From positions 124,001 through 188,000 of the forward strand of contig NZ_BCWU01000007.1 in NCBI RefSeq assembly GCF_001592365.1: a stretch of DNA of 64,000 nt, read 5' to 3'. The translations under genes were made by a program, and so were the position numbers. The notes beneath the pieces are model-generated. The model made no database searches. It had not been told where the DNA came from and saw only the letters and a program-made list of their open reading frames with translations. Below, piece by piece: positions 61,556-64,000 of this stretch. The DNA comes from Gordonia hydrophobica NBRC 16057 (GTDB lineage: Bacteria; Actinomycetota; Actinomycetes; Mycobacteriales; Mycobacteriaceae). Position 1 is the first letter of the stretch; every line of letters starts with the position of its first letter.

Positions 61556-61646
61556 GACGCCATTCTGCCCGCCTGTGCTCGAACGACGAAGCGCACCGAG
61601 TCCGCCGGGTGGTGGATCTCGATGCGCTTCGCCTGCGAGCGTGCGG

Positions 61647-63032
61647 TCACATGTTGATCATGTGGCCGATCGCGCCGTGGAAGGTCTCCTGCATCGCCTC
61701 ACTCATCGTCGGATGGGTGTGGACGTTGCGCGCCAGTTCGCGGGCGGTGAGATCCCACTTCTGCGCGAGCGTCAGTTCGGGCAGCATCTCGGAGACGTTG
61801 TCGCCGACCAGGTGTCCGCCGAGCAGCTCGTCGGTCTGCGAGTTGGTGATCAGCTTGACGAAGCCCGCGGTAGCGTTCAGCCCCATCGCCTTGCCGTTGG
61901 CGGTGAACGGGAACTTGGAGACGGTGATCTCGTATCCCTCGTTCTTGGCCTGCTCTTCGGTGAGACCGAACGACGCGACCTGCGGCTGGCAGAACGTTGC
62001 GCGCGGCATCATGCGGTAGTCGCCGAGCAGCATGGTCTCGGCGCCCGCCATGGTCTCGGCGGCCACGACGCCCTGCGCCTCGGCCACGTGAGCCAGCTGC
62101 AGCTTCGCGGTGACGTCGCCGATGGCGTAGACGCCGGGAACGTTGGTGCGCATGCGGTCGTCGATCGCGATAGCGCCACGATCGGTGAGTGCGACGCCGG
62201 TGTTCTCCAAGCCGTAGCCCTCGACGCGCGGCGCGAAGCCGACGGACATGAGGACCTTGTCGACGACGATGCTGCCGTCGTTACCCTTGGCGTCCTTGTA
62301 CGTCACGGTGACGTTGTCGCCGTTGTCGTCGATGGTCTGGACGCCGGTGCCGGTGAGCACCTTCACGCCCAGCTTCTTGTACGCCTTGGCGATCTCCTTG
62401 GAGACGTCGGCGTCCTCGTTCGGCAGCACCCGCGGCATGAACTCGATGATGGTGACGTCGACGCCGTAGTTGGCGAGCACGTAGCCGAACTCCATGCCGA
62501 TGGCGCCTGCGCCGACGATGACGATCGACTTCGGGAGGTCGCGGGTCAGGATCTGCGTCTCGTAGGTGACGACGTTCTCGCTGAGCGCCACTCCCGGCAG
62601 GAGTTTGACGGTGGATCCGGTGTCGATGATGACGTTGTCGAAGGTGATCTCGCGGTCGCCGACGACGATGGTCTTGGCGTCGCGGAAGACGCCGTACCCG
62701 TCGATCTCGGTGATCTTGTTCTTCTTCATCAGGAAGTGAACGCCCTTGACGATGCCGTCGGAGACCTTGCGGCTGCGATCGAAGGCGGCCCCGAAGTCGA
62801 AGCTCACCTCGCCACTCATGCCGAAGGTCTTGGCCTCGTGGTTGAAGACGTGGGCGAGCTCGGCGTTGCGGAGCAACGCCTTCGACGGAATGCATCCGAC
62901 GTTGAGGCAGACGCCTCCCCACCACTTCTCTTCGATCACTGCGGTCTTCATGCCCAGCTGGGCGGACCGGATCGCGGCCACGTACCCGCCAGGACCGGCT
63001 CCCAGGACAACTGTTTGAAAATGTTCAGCCAC
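61647..63032 (-). CDS. lpd: Dihydrolipoyl dehydrogenase (Lpd/LpdC)
   Basis: FAD enzyme of 461 residues reoxidising dihydrolipoamide in pyruvate and other 2-oxoacid dehydrogenase complexes (and in mycobacteria the peroxidase system). [17 protein letters not shown] binds [16 protein letters not shown] carries the redox Cys pair (41, 46), [17 protein letters not shown] binds [24 protein letters not shown] closes the FAD site, and [10 protein letters not shown] supplies the His-Glu pair. The GTG at 63032 gives [11 protein letters not shown]. It lies by ramB/AhpD as Rv0462 does. Confidence 0.96.
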   Translation of the reverse strand: MAEHFQTVVLGAGPGGYVAAIRSAQLGMKTAVIEEKWWGGVCLNVGCIPSKALLRNAELAHVFNHEAKTFGMSGEVSFDFGAAFDRSRKVSDGIVKGVHFLMKKNKITEIDGYGVFRDAKTIVVGDREITFDNVIIDTGSTVKLLPGVALSENVVTYETQILTRDLPKSIVIVGAGAIGMEFGYVLANYGVDVTIIEFMPRVLPNEDADVSKEIAKAYKKLGVKVLTGTGVQTIDDNGDNVTVTYKDAKGNDGSIVVDKVLMSVGFAPRVEGYGLENTGVALTDRGAIAIDDRMRTNVPGVYAIGDVTAKLQLAHVAEAQGVVAAETMAGAETMLLGDYRMMPRATFCQPQVASFGLTEEQAKNEGYEITVSKFPFTANGKAMGLNATAGFVKLITNSQTDELLGGHLVGDNVSEMLPELTLAQKWDLTARELARNVHTHPTMSEAMQETFHGAIGHMINM

Positions 63033-63099
63033 GACGTTCAGGGTACTTCCCGGGTGAGCCAGACGCAGCCGTCCGGTCGGGCTGGACCGATGTCACACT

Positions 63100-63126
63100 T
63101 CAATCAGTGATTGAAACACTGATTGA
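63100..63126. promoter_or_regulatory. TetR operator TCAATCAGTG-N7-CACTGATTGA
   Basis: Perfect 10-bp arms with 7-bp spacer, 21 bp before the TetR GTG start. It also contains the shorter palindrome TCAATCA-g-TGATTGA. It is probably bound by the following TetR protein and controls its own operon. Confidence 0.75.
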
Positions 63127-63146
63127 GAATGTGGTCTGATCGAGGG

Positions 63147-63728
63147 GTGACCACTGAGACGAGCACCGCAGGCACCCGCGCCCGGCTCCTCGACGCCGCC
63201 GAGGAACTCCTGGCGCGCGGGACGTACGACACCCTCTCCGTCCGCGCAGTGTGTTCGACGGCCGGCGCGAATCCGGCCGCTGTGCACTACCACTTCGGCT
63301 CGAAGGAACGCTTGATCGCCGCCCTCCTCGAGGACCGGCTCGAACCGATCTGGGTGAGCGTGCTCGACGGTCTCGCCGCGTCGCCGGTCACCGTCCGGGA
63401 GATCGTCGACGCGCTCATCGACCCGTTGATGCGACTCCAGGCGGACGCGAGCACGGCGCCCCGAGTCCGGCTGCTCGCCGAGTTCGTCCTGGCGCACCCG
63501 CGCGCCGAGTGGGCCGGTCGGTGGTCGGATCTGGACGGCTGGGCCACCCTGCTCACCGCCGCGGTCCCCGACCTCGACGTCGAGCACGCACGCCGTCGCC
63601 TCCGCTTCGCGTTCACCGTCCTGATGACCGAACTCACGGCGCCCCACACGCTCTCGCCCGACACCGTCGAAGCCCTGCGAGAGTTCCTCACCGCCGGCCT
63701 GGCCGGTCTACCGAAGGACTCACTGTGA
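63147..63728 (+). CDS. TetR-family transcriptional regulator
   Basis: Regulator of 193 residues. The helix-turn-helix LLDAAEELLARGTYDTLSVRAVCSTAGANPAAVHYHFGSKERLIAAL is at the front and a helical ligand domain follows. The GTG at 63147 gives a standard TetR length; ATG 63129 is an alternative, but it lies 3 bp from the palindromic operator. The stop overlaps the GTG of the flavin oxidoreductase, so it is the first gene of an operon and probably senses that enzyme's substrate. Confidence 0.87.
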   Translation: MTTETSTAGTRARLLDAAEELLARGTYDTLSVRAVCSTAGANPAAVHYHFGSKERLIAALLEDRLEPIWVSVLDGLAASPVTVREIVDALIDPLMRLQADASTAPRVRLLAEFVLAHPRAEWAGRWSDLDGWATLLTAAVPDLDVEHARRRLRFAFTVLMTELTAPHTLSPDTVEALREFLTAGLAGLPKDSL

Positions 63729-64000
63729 CCACCAGCCCCGCCCCGCAGACCGATCCGTTCTCCACCGCGACGCTCGGACCGTTGTCGCTCCGCAACCGAA
63801 TCATCAAGTGCGCCACTTTCGAAGGCATGACGCCGGACGCCGTCGTGACCGACGACTTGATCGAGTTCCACCGCGACGTCGCGGCGGGCGGCGCCGCGAT
63901 GTCGACCGTCGCCTACTGCGCCGTCTCTCCGGAGGGACGCACCGACCGTCACCAGATCTGGATGCGACCGGAGGCCCTCGACGGTCTGCAACGACTCACC
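63725..64000 (+). CDS. NADH:flavin oxidoreductase / old yellow enzyme family (partial)
   Basis: First 92 residues of an FMN TIM-barrel enzyme: FSTATLGPLSLRNRIIKCATFEGMTPDAVVTDDLIEFHRDVAAGGAAMSTVAYCAV. The N-terminal LGPLSLRNRIIKCATFEG is the family start, with the expected PLTLKNRIV-type segment. The rest lies beyond the window. GTGA overlap couples it to the TetR gene. It probably reduces an enone or nitro compound. Confidence 0.9.
   Translation, partial: MTTSPAPQTDPFSTATLGPLSLRNRIIKCATFEGMTPDAVVTDDLIEFHRDVAAGGAAMSTVAYCAVSPEGRTDRHQIWMRPEALDGLQRLT

Noticed and set aside
1..64000. CRISPR array, prophage or transposase
   Set aside because: No regularly spaced repeats with unique spacers, and no integrase, transposase or phage structural gene, were seen.

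Overview
The window is high-GC actinobacterial DNA of the mycolic-acid group (Mycobacteriales), most like Gordonia or a close relative. The grounds are very high coding G+C, frequent GTG starts and likely leaderless genes, and diagnostic genes: hbhA with a Lys/Ala/Pro tail, ramB-aceA, a PhoP/PhoR-type pair, otsA-otsB, DUF2505, DUF2516 and LmeA-like (DUF2993) proteins, and many fatty-acid genes. From memory of H37Rv gene order, 39.9-63 kb carries the counterpart of M. tuberculosis Rv0462-Rv0482 (lpd, AhpD-like, ramB, aceA, fadB2, TetR, DUF445, XRE, hbhA, DUF2516, deoC, DUF2993, nitrilase, DUF2505, murB), with one block inverted. The genus call is inference.

Region 1 (1-13.3 kb) holds a partial GT2 glycosyltransferase, a RecQ-family helicase next to a 166-bp palindromic element, two tandem Ser/Thr kinases, a HIT protein, and the phoPR-like pair. 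A PhoP-box-like direct repeat sits about 45 bp upstream of both phoP and the glycosyltransferase. Next come an overlapping winged-helix / RidA / carboxylesterase operon and a GyrI-like / hydrolase pair.

Region 2 (13.3-25.9 kb) has an XRE regulator, a PHA-synthase-like Cys hydrolase and a 3-hydroxybutyrate dehydrogenase. A repeat-rich gap with a DUF222/HNH gene follows, then an unusual three-part membrane-cupredoxin-nitrite reductase fusion, tRNA-Thr(TGT), thrE, a TipA-like regulator, and a 54-residue small protein ahead of otsA-otsB.

Region 3 (25.9-39.0 kb) is catabolic. A LuxR-centred cluster (enoyl-CoA hydratase, a frameshifted acyl-CoA synthetase, GAF-LuxR regulator, MHS transporter, amidohydrolase) shares one operator motif. 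ROK and SDR genes follow. A TetR then faces a four-gene beta-oxidation operon (hydratase, SDR, acyl-CoA synthetase, acyl-CoA dehydrogenase) across three identically built operators.

Region 4 (39.0-64 kb) contains purU/deoC, envelope genes, two very short divergent intergenic gaps, murB, and the XRE-DUF445-TetR-hbhA block. It continues with fadB2, aceA and ramB (glyoxylate and short-chain fatty acid metabolism, with RamB-like sites before aceA), an AhpD-like protein and two methyltransferases. The second methyltransferase lies behind a DtxR/IdeR-like iron box, in an operon with a cupin and a COG2345-type regulator. An AlkA-like glycosylase, lpd, a TetR with a clear operator, and the start of an old-yellow-enzyme gene close the window.

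The less ordinary signals are a CTAGC-based operator recurring near two XRE paralogues, hbhA and the PhaC-like gene; the paired PhoP-like boxes; the palindromic element and its shortened relative; the LuxR and TetR operator sets; and the iron-box methyltransferase-cupin-regulator operon. No CRISPR array, prophage or transposase was seen.
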